Source: Methylomonas fluvii (GTDB lineage Bacteria > Pseudomonadota > Gammaproteobacteria > Methylococcales > Methylomonadaceae). Taken from it: 64,000 nucleotides of DNA. The position numbers and the translations under genes are program-made. A model generated the notes under the pieces. That model saw only the letters and a program-made list of their open reading frames with translations, did no database searches and was not told where the DNA came from. This document shows, piece after piece, positions 44,183-54,046 of the stretch. Position 1 is the stretch's first letter, and the number at the start of each line of letters is the position of its first letter. Where the stretch lies: the NCBI RefSeq assembly GCF_014850975.1, contig NZ_JACXST010000001.1:1980870-2044869 (forward strand), given 5' to 3'.

Positions 44183-45377
44183 GCCGTTATCTGATCCAGC
44201 CATAAAAAACGCCAAATCCACCGAAAAGCCTTACAAAATGCCTGATGAAAAGGGCATGTATTTGTTGGTTAATCCCAATGGCGGCAAATACTTTAGGCTT
44301 GATTATCGCTTTGGGGGCAAACGCAAAACTTTAGCGCTTGGTGTTTATCCTGAAACTAGTTTGAAGCAAGCTAGAGAAAAAAGAGATACTGCCAAAAAGC
44401 AAATTGCGGACGGTATCGATCCATGCGCTATCAAGAAAGAAGACAAGATCACACAAGATCATACATTCGAAAAAGTGACTCGTGATTGGTTCGCTTCAGT
44501 CAAACATACAGTTAGGGAAATCACGCAGCAAAAGAAAATCAGAAGATTCGAGCGATTTGTCTTTCCAGTGATTGGAAACATGGTTCACGCTGAAATCAAA
44601 TCACCTGATGTTTACAAGATCATCAAGCCATTAATCGCAAAGCGTCAATTAGAAACTGCACACAGAGTACATAGTGAGATCGGCGCGGCGTTCGCCTATG
44701 CAATTGCTCACGGTTTTACCGATTATGATCCTGCTCAAGCAGTGGCTGGACAAATACCTGCTCAAAAAGTTAAACATCGAGCGGCGCTTACCGAGCCTAA
44801 AGATGTGGCGCAATTGCTAAGGGATATTTGCAATTATCAAGGTACGTTTGTTGTGCAATGTGCGTTCAGATTATCCCCTTATTTATTTCAGCGGCCTGGA
44901 GAAATCAGGCAAATGGAATGGAAGGATGTTGATCTTGATGCTAAGGAGTGGCGGTATTTTGTTACTAAAACAGAAGTGCAACACATTGTACCGTTATCGA
45001 CTCAGGCTGTTGCAATATTGGAAGCGGTCAAACCGCTAACTGGTGCCGGGCGATATGTGTTTCCATCTAGCCGAGGCGATGGCCGGCCAATGTCGGATAA
45101 CACCATAAGAACTGCGCTTAAATCGCTGGGCTATGACAGCGATGCTATGACCGCGCACGGCTTTAGAACAACAGCATCAACACTGTTAAACGAACAGGGC
45201 TGGAGTCCAGACGCTATTGAGCGGCAGCTTTGCCATATGCCAAGGGATGCGGTTAGAGCTGCTTACAATCGTGCTCAGTATTTAGAAGAACGGCGACGGA
45301 TGATGCAAAGCTGGGCTGATTATTTGGATAGCCTAAAAGCGGGGGCGCAGGTCATACCGTTCAGGAAAAGTAATTGA
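44181..45377 (+). CDS. int: P4-type tyrosine integrase, island A
   Basis: The 398-residue protein has the DUF4102-type N-terminal arm (1-90, with LLVNPNGGKYFRLDYRFGGK). A core-binding domain and a C-terminal catalytic domain follow, with Arg in FQRPGEIRQMEW, the H-x-x-R in TAHGFRTTAS and the Tyr region AAYNRAQYLEERRRMM. It would cut and join DNA at the tRNA-Leu 3' end. The gene starts 163 bases after the tRNA, pointing away from it, the usual layout. A related but broken copy lies at 55323-56565. It has no frameshift. Confidence 0.94.
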   Translation: MPLSDPAIKNAKSTEKPYKMPDEKGMYLLVNPNGGKYFRLDYRFGGKRKTLALGVYPETSLKQAREKRDTAKKQIADGIDPCAIKKEDKITQDHTFEKVTRDWFASVKHTVREITQQKKIRRFERFVFPVIGNMVHAEIKSPDVYKIIKPLIAKRQLETAHRVHSEIGAAFAYAIAHGFTDYDPAQAVAGQIPAQKVKHRAALTEPKDVAQLLRDICNYQGTFVVQCAFRLSPYLFQRPGEIRQMEWKDVDLDAKEWRYFVTKTEVQHIVPLSTQAVAILEAVKPLTGAGRYVFPSSRGDGRPMSDNTIRTALKSLGYDSDAMTAHGFRTTASTLLNEQGWSPDAIERQLCHMPRDAVRAAYNRAQYLEERRRMMQSWADYLDSLKAGAQVIPFRKSN

Positions 45378-45395
45378 ACATGATATAATTAATGT

Positions 45396-45459
45396 AAGCC
45401 GGATAGCCCGACGGGGCAACAAGCGGGATTCGTCCCCCGTTTCCGGTTAAACCTTTTTT
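45396..45459 (+). terminator. Two-stage hairpin and T-run after integrase A
   Basis: Outer arms near 45396-45403 and 45442-45448 and inner GC arms near 45411-45416 and 45434-45440 form a long stem, followed by AAACCTTTTTT. It is probably the integrase terminator; a small structured RNA is an alternative. Confidence 0.5.
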
Positions 45460-45488
45460 GGACAACATCACGCCATGACGGAGGGCGC

Positions 45489-46370
45489 TTGATACTTGAA
45501 GCATCTATTCAGGTTGATCTACCAGTTCAGGCAGAAGAACTGGCATTACAAGTTAGAGATTTCAAAGTAGCTAGTCGATCAGGTAAAAAACAAACAGCCT
45601 GGTTTTTTCGATGTGTAAACAGTCCTTCATTTGTACGATGGAACAATCGCGAGCTGATTGGCAGAAGGCTTAACGAAGTTGAATTCGCGGCTGTGGCAGC
45701 GCGATCATATTCGGCCCTGTTCGAACTAAGCAAAGAAGATATACCTCGTTGCCCACCATCACTAGTGGCTAAAAAATCCAGCCAAGCCGCAAGGCTATTG
45801 GATGCAATGCCCCACTCCACTTTGTTGCCGGGTTACGCCAAGGAAGATGTTTTTTTAAAAGGTCTGGCCGATCTTTCAAAATGGACTGCCGAATCAATAC
45901 CTTCGGGTTTTAACGGAAAAGGCAAGCCAGCGTTACGTTGGTTGATTGCCAAAATCGCTGAAGAGTTTTGTTATTCGTTTTCTATGCCTCCCTCTGTTGC
46001 AATCATTGGCGATCTGGTCAGAATTGGATGGCCGGCAGTCGAAGATAGATCAATCCGCAATACAGCAAATGATGAAATGCTTACTCGAGTTATTGAGGTG
46101 GCGGCCCTCAGGCGGATTCATGACAACAATTCAAAAACTATTAGCCATCAAGTCATATCGGCATTTTCATCAAAAAAGGAACCGGCACCACTAAATCAAT
46201 CAACTCCTGAAATTCAAACCTCAAAACCAACAGGCGATTGCGAGATTCTGGAGTTGATGGAAAAGCAGGCAAAAGCATTAACTGATAGTAGTGATAGACG
46301 AAGGCTTATTTCGATAATAAATGCCATTCGATACGAAAATGGCTATATGTCAGATAATGAAGGAAACTAA
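45489..46370 (+). CDS. Unknown island protein
   Basis: The 293-residue protein would start with TTG at 45489 behind CGGAGGGCGC. It is a soluble, mixed helical protein without a signal peptide or a motif I recognise. The middle (about 115-215) has several conserved-looking Trp/Phe residues, for example GKGKPALRWLIAKIAEEF, and the C-terminus is helical and charged. It lies between the integrase and the AlpA-like gene, where P4-like islands often have regulatory or replication genes. Function is not assigned. Confidence 0.6.
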   Translation: MILEASIQVDLPVQAEELALQVRDFKVASRSGKKQTAWFFRCVNSPSFVRWNNRELIGRRLNEVEFAAVAARSYSALFELSKEDIPRCPPSLVAKKSSQAARLLDAMPHSTLLPGYAKEDVFLKGLADLSKWTAESIPSGFNGKGKPALRWLIAKIAEEFCYSFSMPPSVAIIGDLVRIGWPAVEDRSIRNTANDEMLTRVIEVAALRRIHDNNSKTISHQVISAFSSKKEPAPLNQSTPEIQTSKPTGDCEILELMEKQAKALTDSSDRRRLISIINAIRYENGYMSDNEGN

Positions 46371-46469
46371 ATTCATGTTTTTTTGATTTTGGTTTCCCTG
46401 TTCAAGCGAGAATCAACCAAAACCAGAAAAATGTAATCATGTACAACGAGCATCACAGGGGTGCACTAC

Positions 46470-46703
46470 ATGGTTATTCGTCCTCAACTACCGGAAACCG
46501 GTTTTTTGCGTCTCAAGCAAATAGTCGGCGATCCAAAAGCAGAGCCGCCTATACCGGCAATTCTACCTATCAGCAGAACATCGTTTCTCAACGGCGTTAA
46601 ATCCGGCAAATATCCAAAGTCCATCAAACTGGGTGAGAGAACTACCGCCTGGAGAGTTGAAGATATTCGCGAACTGATTAACAGCGTGGGAAGTTCCGCA
46701 TGA
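46470..46703 (+). CDS. AlpA-like phage/island regulatory protein
   Basis: The 77-residue protein (ATG at 46470 behind AGGGGTG) has the short helix-turn-helix of AlpA: GFLRLKQIVG, then PISRTSFLNGVKSGKYPKSI and the TAWRVEDIRELI helix. AlpA-type proteins activate integrase transcription or act as excisionases in P4-like islands. This is the most likely controller of integrase A. Identification is by pattern and context. Confidence 0.85.
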   Translation: MVIRPQLPETGFLRLKQIVGDPKAEPPIPAILPISRTSFLNGVKSGKYPKSIKLGERTTAWRVEDIRELINSVGSSA

Positions 46704-46851
46704 AAAAGTCTCTTCAAATTACCAGCTTCAAACTGGCCGTTAATCGAAAATTACAGCAATACCTTTTCGTTACTCAGAGACGTATAAAAGTTGGGTTGAT
46801 CCATTTGGCTGACTGGTTATCCATTCTACCAATGTAACCCAATTTGCATTG

Positions 46852-47235
46852 ATGGCAAAGAAAAACAAGGTAAAGCTTAGTTTTGATCGACGAGGCGGGG
46901 TCTTAGTCGTTTCCAGAGTAATGCGCGAGTCATATGCGTATGAGTCGATGTCACCGACAGCCAAGGTCTTAATGGATTTATTGCATATGCAATGGCGCAA
47001 TGATAGGCCGGTTGCCTATGGCGTTAGAGAAGCGGCTAAGAAAATCGGCTGCAAACCTGAAACAGCCGGTAAGGCATTTAAGGTGCTCGAGGAGCGTGGC
47101 TTTATTGTTCGTGAAACTGAATCTCTGTTTAACAGTAAAACTGGTAGCAAAGCCCGCGAATGGCGTTTGACCTGGATGCCATTCGAATATCGCGAGCCAA
47201 CCCACGACTGGGAGAAATGGCAACCGTGCAATTAA
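46852..47235 (+). CDS. Winged-helix DNA-binding protein, island
   Basis: The 127-residue protein has SPTAKVLMDLLHMQWRND and YGVREAAKKIGCKPETAGKA followed by LEERGFIVRETES, a MarR/replication-type winged helix. Such small proteins occur in phages and islands and often control replication or excision. It is Lys/Arg-rich. An in-frame TTG three bases upstream is possible. I cannot say which DNA it binds. Confidence 0.65.
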   Translation: MAKKNKVKLSFDRRGGVLVVSRVMRESYAYESMSPTAKVLMDLLHMQWRNDRPVAYGVREAAKKIGCKPETAGKAFKVLEERGFIVRETESLFNSKTGSKAREWRLTWMPFEYREPTHDWEKWQPCN

Positions 47236-47474
47236 AGCAACCGTACCGAAAAGGGGAACACATATCTAATTTGTATGCTCCATTTCGGTACACAAAAATA
47301 TTTCAATCTAATTTGTGTACCGTTCTGGGGTACGCAAAAGGCAAAATTCAATGACTTGCAAAACCATTGCATGCTCCTTATTGGGACACACCTACTATAA
47401 CCATACCTATATAGAAAAGAGGCGGTATCACTGGGCGAATGGAAGCAGGCTGATTTGGTCATTGAGAAAAAATA

Positions 47475-47942
47475 ATGGCTAAACGACCTAATTCAAATTT
47501 AGCAAAAATCCATCGTAGCTATACGGTGGAAGAAGTAGCCGATTTGTTTTCTGTACATAAAAACACCGTGCGGGCATGGATAAAAGACGGATTGGCGATT
47601 AATGACAATAAAAGGCCATTGTTAATTCTGGGTTCCAGTTTGCGTGGTTATTTGCAAGCCAAAAGAGCAAGCAATAAGCATAAATGCCTGCCCCATGAAA
47701 TTTATTGCTTGCGCTGCAAAACACCTAAATGTCCCGCAGAAAATATGGTGGATTATGAAGCGATTAACGCCAGTAACGGGCGGCTCATTGGTATCTGTCC
47801 TTGTTGCAACAGCATCATTAATAAGTACCTTAGAGGCGATCAAATCGAACATATTCGGGGCAAACTGGACATCACATTACCGAAAGCACTGAAACACATA
47901 AACGAGAGTTCTAAACCCCTCTTAAACAGTGACTTTAAATAG
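47475..47942 (+). CDS. Helix-turn-helix and zinc-ribbon protein paired with a recombinase
   Basis: The 155-residue protein has an N-terminal MerR/excisionase-like HTH (about 15-40, YTVEEVADLFSVHKNTVRAW). A zinc-ribbon-like part has four cysteine positions in CLRCKTPKC and CPCC. The gene ends 12 bases before the second tyrosine recombinase, so they form a pair. Such HTH plus recombinase pairs occur in mobile regions of many gammaproteobacteria. A role as recombination directionality factor or regulator of the recombinase is inference. Confidence 0.72.
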   Translation: MAKRPNSNLAKIHRSYTVEEVADLFSVHKNTVRAWIKDGLAINDNKRPLLILGSSLRGYLQAKRASNKHKCLPHEIYCLRCKTPKCPAENMVDYEAINASNGRLIGICPCCNSIINKYLRGDQIEHIRGKLDITLPKALKHINESSKPLLNSDFK

Positions 47943-47954
47943 TGAGTTGAAATC

Positions 47955-49079
47955 ATGACAAAACACAATCCCGATAATGAGCGCATCAAGCGCAAATATT
48001 TCATATTTTTGAAAGAAGCCAAGCGCCAGAATGAAAGTTCAGTCGATGCGGTTGCCAAGGCGATCAGTCGCTTTGAAACCTATACAAAGTATCGCGATTT
48101 TAAGGCGTTTCATTTTGAGCAAGCGGTTGGATTTAAAAACCACTTAGCCAAACAAACCAACCAGCAAACCGGCAAGCCACTGAGCAAATCAACGATGCAT
48201 TCCGCTCTTGGACAGTTGAAAGCCTTTTTCCAATGGTTAGCCATGCAGCCCGGCTATAAATCCCGCATAAGCTACACCGATACGGAATATTTCAACTTAT
48301 CGGAAAAAGAGGTGCGGATTGCTACGGCGAGGCGTGAAACCGCAGTACCCACGTTGGAGCAAATTAAGCACGTCATTGAATCCATGTCTAACAACACGGC
48401 CATAGAGCGCCGTAACCGCGCCCTGATTGCCTTTACCTTGTTGACTGGTGCGAGAGATAGCGCCATTGCTTCTATGAAGCTAAAACACGTCGATATGGTT
48501 GGAAACTGCGTTTTTCAGGATGCCAGAGAAGTGGACACCAAATTCAGTAAGACCTTCACCACTTATTTCTTTCCCGTCGGCGACGAAATTCAGCAAATCG
48601 TTGATGACTGGGTGCGCTACCTGAAAATAGAGTTACTCTGGGGCAATGATGATCCATTATTTCCCAAAACCAATGTCATAGTAGGTGAAGACAGGGTTTT
48701 TAAACCGGCAGGACTGCAACAAGCCCATTGGCGTAATGCGTCACCGATACGGACGATTTTTCGTGAGGCTTTCGAAACGGCAGGCTTACCGTATTTTAAT
48801 CCACACAGCTTTCGCAAAACTTTGGTGACGTTGGGGCAACAGATTTGCCAAACACCAGAGGAATTTAAATCCTGGAGCCAAAATTTAGGCCATGAAGATG
48901 TTTTAACGACCTTATACAGTTATGGCGAGGTACAACAACATAGGCAAGGCGAGATTATTCAGCAGTTAAAGTTGCCACGATCTACTGTCAACCAAAACGC
49001 TGATGAAATTGCCAGGGCGGTGGTTAAAGCAATGGCGAATCAAAAAATACACCAACACCTGGGATTGCTGCAAAGCTGA
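47955..49079 (+). CDS. Second tyrosine recombinase of island A
   Basis: The 374-residue protein has a SAM-like N-terminal DNA-binding domain (about 15-120) and a full catalytic domain with Arg in LLTGARDSAIAS, Lys in VDTKFSKTF, H-x-x-R in NPHSFRKTL, a further His in LGHEDVLTT and Tyr in LYSYGEV. All five catalytic residues are present. It is not close to integrase A in sequence style, so it probably belongs to a module of its own with the HTH/zinc-ribbon gene. Its target site is not obvious from the flanks. Confidence 0.85.
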   Translation: MTKHNPDNERIKRKYFIFLKEAKRQNESSVDAVAKAISRFETYTKYRDFKAFHFEQAVGFKNHLAKQTNQQTGKPLSKSTMHSALGQLKAFFQWLAMQPGYKSRISYTDTEYFNLSEKEVRIATARRETAVPTLEQIKHVIESMSNNTAIERRNRALIAFTLLTGARDSAIASMKLKHVDMVGNCVFQDAREVDTKFSKTFTTYFFPVGDEIQQIVDDWVRYLKIELLWGNDDPLFPKTNVIVGEDRVFKPAGLQQAHWRNASPIRTIFREAFETAGLPYFNPHSFRKTLVTLGQQICQTPEEFKSWSQNLGHEDVLTTLYSYGEVQQHRQGEIIQQLKLPRSTVNQNADEIARAVVKAMANQKIHQHLGLLQS

Positions 49080-49104
49080 AAATCATCGATAGCAAATTTT
49101 CAGC
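49075..49104 (+). terminator. Hairpin at the end of the second recombinase gene
   Basis: Nine-base perfect arms (49075-49083 and 49096-49104) overlap the stop codon. No T-run follows, so termination is only possible, not certain. Confidence 0.4.
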
Positions 49105-49238
49105 GATAGAGTTGGCGCTGATAGCAACTACAAATACGGCTGTTGCAGTGTGACTAAACTGAAAGCAACGGCTATTCCGGCTGCAATCGATGTTACCATT
49201 CGCGCCAAAATCGTAATGCCCAAATCCTAAGGAAGATA

Positions 49239-49496
49239 ATGAATTTAACCGAAATTGCTCGACATGCAGCCGAACAAAGACAGAAGTTGGCCGAAACCGT
49301 CTATGTAATAGAAAATCATATCGTTATAAATGTCGGGGATGAGTACAACATAGCTATCAATCGCTGTGATACTTCCGAAAAACTCTTACATTGGGTCTGG
49401 CACTTGTGCGAAAAAACCTGGATGACGCCGGAAATCTTGCGATATTTCATTGAGGTTGCCTGCAAACAAAGCGGAATCAAAATGCAAGAGTCATAA
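49239..49496 (+). CDS. Small unknown protein upstream of the type III RM operon
   Basis: The 85-residue protein begins LTEIARHAAEQRQKLAETVY and continues with a short beta section and two helices rich in Trp (LLHWVWHLCEKTWMTPE). AGGAAGATA gives a good ribosome site. I recognise no domain. It sits 122 bases upstream of mod and may be a separate transcript. A regulator or small toxin/antitoxin is possible; neither is supported by a motif. Confidence 0.6.
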   Translation: MNLTEIARHAAEQRQKLAETVYVIENHIVINVGDEYNIAINRCDTSEKLLHWVWHLCEKTWMTPEILRYFIEVACKQSGIKMQES

Positions 49497-49618
49497 GCTT
49501 TTGTGATGCGGGTTTGTCCATAGAACCAAACCCAGCGAAATAGCTTAGCAATTCAAATACCCCATCAACCCGCGCTATCGGTCGATAGGAGCGACATACA
49601 GACCAACAGGATTAACCC

Positions 49619-51412
49619 ATGCCGGAACTGCACTTTAAAGGTAAGGAATACGTTTACAATCATCATTTGAATGTGCCGTTTCGGCCGTTAATCGCTCAGC
49701 CGGATAAATCCATCGGCGAGAATTCGGGCAATCTGATCATCCACGGCGACAACCTCCATGCGTTAAAGGCGTTACTACCGCATTATGCGGGCAAGGTAGA
49801 CTGTATTTTCATCGATCCGCCCTACAACACTGGCAACGAAAACTGGTGTTATAACGATAACGTCAACAGCCCGATCATTCGCGAGTGGATTGACAGCAAT
49901 CCGGTGAATAAGGAGGACATGCTAAAGCACGATAAATGGCTGTGCATGATGTACCCGCGCCTGAAGTTGTTGCATGAATTGTTGGCGGACACCGGCAGTT
50001 TCTGGATGACGCTCGATGATAATGAAATCCACCGGGCACGGATGGTGCTGGATGAGATTTTTGGGGAGGAGAATTTTGTTGCTACTTGTATTTGGCAGAA
50101 AAAATACAGTACAAAGAGCGATACACGGTTTTTTTCTGAGTCGCACGAATATCTGCTGGTCTATGCCAAGGATGTTGACCGGATATTTTTTGAAGGACTG
50201 ACTCGAACGGAAGCTCAGGATGCTGCATATAAAAACCCTGACAACGACTCCCGTGGTGATTGGGCATCGGACAATCTACTCCGCAGCGAAGCAAGAGGCT
50301 ACGCCATTTATCCTGTGACCAGCCCGAATGGCGAAATATACTTGCCACCCCCTGGAACAAGCTGGCGATACAACAAGGAAAAATTAGACGAATTGTTGGC
50401 CGACAACCGTATTTGGTTTGGGGTAGATGGCACGGCACGACCGCGCTTGAAGAGATTTTTGTCCGAAGTGCAACAATCCGTTCCTGCACAGACTATTTGG
50501 GGTTATTCCGAAGTAAACCATAGCGACGGTGCAAAAAAATACCTTGCCGAGGTGTTTGGTGGCAAAGGCGCGCCGTTTGCGACGCCGAAACCTGTGGAGC
50601 TAATGAAGCGTGTTCTCCAAATCACCACAGATAAAGATTCTGTAATCCTCGACTCCTTTGCCGGCTCAGCCACCACCGCCCATGCAGTCCTAGCCCAAAA
50701 CGCCAAAGACGGCGGCAATCGCAAGTTTATCTTGGTCGAATGCGAGGATTATGCCGACAACCTGACTGCCGAACGGGTGCGCCGGGTCATCAATGGCTAT
50801 GAATTTGATGGTACGCAAAAGGAAGAATTACACCGCGAGAAAATTACCTGGAGCAATTTCAGCAAGGACGGGCCGCGCCATAAGCTGTTGCAGCATGTGC
50901 AAAGTATCGAGAATATCGACGGTTTGCGCTTCGATAACATCAAGAAAGAAATCAAAGATGGCGAGTTGATCGTCACCGGCGAGAAGAAAATCACCGAAAA
51001 AGTGGCTGGCTTGGGCGGCGGCTTTACCTTTTACACGCTGGGCGAACCGCTTGACATCGATAAAATTCTGACCGGTGAAACCCTGCCGGATTATTCGGCC
51101 TTGGGTGCTTGGTTGTTTCATACCGCGACCGGCCAACCCTTGAATGTCGAACAAATCGATGCCGAACGCTGGTATTTGGGCTGTAGTAGTCAGTATCACG
51201 TCTGGCTGATTTACCAGCCCGATCTGGACTTTTTGAAGTCGCCACAAGCCGCTTTGACTTTGAGCGCGGCGGAAAGCATAGGCCAAAGCCATAAAGATAA
51301 ATCCCACCTGGTTTTTGCCGCCGCCAAGTACGCGCCCAATCGCTTGCTGTTACCGCTAGGTGTGGAATATGCGCCGTTGCCGTTCGCGTTGTACCGCATT
51401 GAAAAGGACTAA
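49619..51412 (+). CDS. mod: Type III restriction-modification methyltransferase (Mod), adenine-N6
   Basis: The 597-residue enzyme has DPPYNTG at residues 66-72 and FAGSATTAHAV near 345. DPPY comes before FxGxxT, the order of beta-class N6-adenine methyltransferases. The part between (about 150-330) is the target-recognition region. The length is standard for type III Mod. It would methylate a short asymmetric site on one strand and guide the Res subunit. The stop codon is directly followed by the res start, so the two genes are coupled. A related catalytic core is in the island B methyltransferase at 60670-63918. Confidence 0.95.
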   Translation: MPELHFKGKEYVYNHHLNVPFRPLIAQPDKSIGENSGNLIIHGDNLHALKALLPHYAGKVDCIFIDPPYNTGNENWCYNDNVNSPIIREWIDSNPVNKEDMLKHDKWLCMMYPRLKLLHELLADTGSFWMTLDDNEIHRARMVLDEIFGEENFVATCIWQKKYSTKSDTRFFSESHEYLLVYAKDVDRIFFEGLTRTEAQDAAYKNPDNDSRGDWASDNLLRSEARGYAIYPVTSPNGEIYLPPPGTSWRYNKEKLDELLADNRIWFGVDGTARPRLKRFLSEVQQSVPAQTIWGYSEVNHSDGAKKYLAEVFGGKGAPFATPKPVELMKRVLQITTDKDSVILDSFAGSATTAHAVLAQNAKDGGNRKFILVECEDYADNLTAERVRRVINGYEFDGTQKEELHREKITWSNFSKDGPRHKLLQHVQSIENIDGLRFDNIKKEIKDGELIVTGEKKITEKVAGLGGGFTFYTLGEPLDIDKILTGETLPDYSALGAWLFHTATGQPLNVEQIDAERWYLGCSSQYHVWLIYQPDLDFLKSPQAALTLSAAESIGQSHKDKSHLVFAAAKYAPNRLLLPLGVEYAPLPFALYRIEKD

Positions 51413-54046
51413 ATGATGGAGTTAAAGGATTACCAGCAAACGGTTTTGAAGACCCTCGATGACTATCTCGATACGTTGAGAACTCAGCAAACCAAAGCCC
51501 AAAAAATTCAACAGGCCAATGTACTGGAAACCGACCCGGATTTAATTCGCCCTGTGCCGGATTATCCCAAAGAGACTTGGGATATGATGCGGAAAGCAGG
51601 CAAACTGCCTTTGGCGAGAACCAATATCCCATTTAGTCCGCGTATTGATGGTATTGGCCGCGCCGTGCCATCGGTCTGTTTTAAAATCCCTACCGGCGGA
51701 GGTAAAACGATTTTGGCCGCTCATGCGGTGTCTAAGATTCAAAGCCGATGGTTGCAGCGCAATCATGGTTTTGTGTTGTGGATCGTGCCAAATGAGTCGA
51801 TTTATACCCAAACGCTTAAAGCCTTACGCGACCGTCAACATCCCTACCGGCAAATTCTCGACCGGGCCAGCGCCGGGAAAACCAAGATACTGGAAAAACA
51901 GGATGGGTTGAATAGCCACGATGTAGATAGTCAATTGTGCGTAATGCTGTTGATGTTGCAATCAGCCAATCGGGAAACCAAAGAATCATTGCGCTTATTT
52001 CGTGACCGGGGCAACGTGCACGGTTTTTTTCCGTCAGCAGATGATGTGTTGCTGCATGCCGAGCTGTTAGATCAAATACCGAATCTGGACGTGTATGGCG
52101 ATAGCGCCAACATTGGCGCAGTTATTAAGGAATCGTTGGGTAATGTTTTGCGCTTGACTCAGCCTGTGGTGGTGTTGGATGAAGGCCACAAGGGTTATTC
52201 CAAGCTGGCACTGCAAACTTTATACGGCTTTAACCCGTCTTTTGTGTTGGAGCTGACCGCCACGCCGGTGGACAGAACCAGCGACACGCCGCCGATGTAT
52301 AGCAATTGGCTGGTAGATGTGCGCGGCACCGATTTGGATAAGGAAGACATGGTTAAACTGCCGATTAACGTCACCGTGCGCGGCGGCGATGACTGGCGGG
52401 TTTGTCTGCGGGAAAGCGTGGAACGTTTGAACGTTTTGCAGCATCAGGCAGAGCATTTACGTGCGGAAAGTGCGCGTTATATTCGGCCCATTTGTTTGGT
52501 GCAGGTGGAGCGTACCGGCAAAGATCAGCGTGACGGCTTACGGGTGCATGCTGAGGATGCCAAGGATTATTTGCTATCACTTGGAATAAGCCAAGAACAA
52601 ATTGCGATTAAGACTTCCGAGAAAAACGAACTGAATCAGCCGGAAAATCTGGACTTGTTCAGCCCGACTAATCAGGTTCGTTTCATCATTACTAAACAGG
52701 CTTTGCAGGAGGGCTGGGATTGCTCGTTTGCTTATGTACTGTGCTCATTGACACCAGTGAGTAGTAGCGGCGCGATGACGCAATTGGTTGGCCGTATTTT
52801 GCGACAACCCGATGCGACCAAAACAACGATACCGGCATTAGATGAATGCTATGTATTTTGCTTCCATTCAAAAACCGGTGAAGTTGTTGATGCCATTCGC
52901 AAGGGACTGGAGCAAGACGGCATGGCGGATTTGGTTGCCAGTATTCGAGATGCTGGTGGTGAAGGTGGTAGCGGCAATATTGGCAGAACGATCATGCCGC
53001 GTGAGAAATTTCTTAAAACCAAAATTTACCTGCCGAAAGTGTTATGGATTGATGCGGATAAAGTGCGGGATTTGGAATATGAAACCGATATTTTGTATCG
53101 CATCGACTGGAGCGAAATCAATCTTGAAGGTTTGGCGGCAACTTTGCCTAAAGCGGTTCAGGCGGCCACAACCCAAGTTGTCCGAATTGGCCTAGAGGAT
53201 GATCCCAATAGCAAGGATTTTATCCAGTCTGAAACCGTGAAAGCGGAAGAGGTGGATGCGGATTTTGATCCGGCTTATGTCACGCGGGCTATTGTCGATG
53301 TCGTGACAAATCCCTGGATAGCACGTTCTCTGGTTGGCAAGGTTTTAGCTGATTTGGAAAAGTTGCAGTTGTCCGCAATCGACTGGGCGGCCATGACCAG
53401 TGTCATGATCGAGAGTTTGCGAGCACGTCTAAGCAAAGAACGCGACCGATTGGCGGAAGTTGTGTTTTTGCGGGAAGTGCAAGCCGGTCGGATTCAATTT
53501 CGTTTGCGCACGGATAAAAACAACTGGCGTATGCCGAATAACATACCGACGCAAAGGCAACCTGATAGCCCGCTTTTACAGCGCGGTGATGGCAAGGTTG
53601 TTGAGCATAGTTTTTTCGATCCGGTTTATAGAGATGATCTAAACGGCTATGAACAGAAAGTGGCGACTTATTTGGATAGCGAAAAAGCCTTGAAATGGTG
53701 GCACCGCAATGTCGCCAAATCTCAATCAGGCTATGGTTTACAGGGATGGCAGAAACACAAAATTTATCCCGACTTCATTTTTGCCCTATCCCATCAGGAT
53801 GGTCATGAGCGGTTTATGGTGCTGGAAACCAAAGGCGACCATTTGAATAATCCTGATACGGCGTATAAGAAAAAACTGCTGGAAGTCTGTACAGATGCCT
53901 TCCAATTGGAAACGCTGCAATCCGCCGGTGAGTTGGAGCTATTGGACGACGACGGGGTAAAGGTACGCTGTGCTTTGATTTTTGAAAGCACTTGGCAAAC
54001 GGATTTGGCTAAGTTGATTGAGGATACTGTGGATGTGGCGCAGTAA
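51413..54046 (+). CDS. res: Type III restriction endonuclease (Res)
   Basis: The 877-residue protein has an SF2 helicase core with PTGGGKT (about 93), DEGHKGY (about 256), TATP, and QLVGRILRQP. A C-terminal PD-(D/E)xK nuclease follows, with YPDFIF near 786 and LETKG near 804. This matches type III Res. It hydrolyses ATP, moves along or slides on DNA and cuts when two unmodified sites are engaged. Two neighbouring ATGs at 51413 and 51416 follow the mod stop directly. The stop overlaps the next gene start by one base, so a third protein is coupled to it. Confidence 0.95.
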   Translation: MMELKDYQQTVLKTLDDYLDTLRTQQTKAQKIQQANVLETDPDLIRPVPDYPKETWDMMRKAGKLPLARTNIPFSPRIDGIGRAVPSVCFKIPTGGGKTILAAHAVSKIQSRWLQRNHGFVLWIVPNESIYTQTLKALRDRQHPYRQILDRASAGKTKILEKQDGLNSHDVDSQLCVMLLMLQSANRETKESLRLFRDRGNVHGFFPSADDVLLHAELLDQIPNLDVYGDSANIGAVIKESLGNVLRLTQPVVVLDEGHKGYSKLALQTLYGFNPSFVLELTATPVDRTSDTPPMYSNWLVDVRGTDLDKEDMVKLPINVTVRGGDDWRVCLRESVERLNVLQHQAEHLRAESARYIRPICLVQVERTGKDQRDGLRVHAEDAKDYLLSLGISQEQIAIKTSEKNELNQPENLDLFSPTNQVRFIITKQALQEGWDCSFAYVLCSLTPVSSSGAMTQLVGRILRQPDATKTTIPALDECYVFCFHSKTGEVVDAIRKGLEQDGMADLVASIRDAGGEGGSGNIGRTIMPREKFLKTKIYLPKVLWIDADKVRDLEYETDILYRIDWSEINLEGLAATLPKAVQAATTQVVRIGLEDDPNSKDFIQSETVKAEEVDADFDPAYVTRAIVDVVTNPWIARSLVGKVLADLEKLQLSAIDWAAMTSVMIESLRARLSKERDRLAEVVFLREVQAGRIQFRLRTDKNNWRMPNNIPTQRQPDSPLLQRGDGKVVEHSFFDPVYRDDLNGYEQKVATYLDSEKALKWWHRNVAKSQSGYGLQGWQKHKIYPDFIFALSHQDGHERFMVLETKGDHLNNPDTAYKKKLLEVCTDAFQLETLQSAGELELLDDDGVKVRCALIFESTWQTDLAKLIEDTVDVAQ

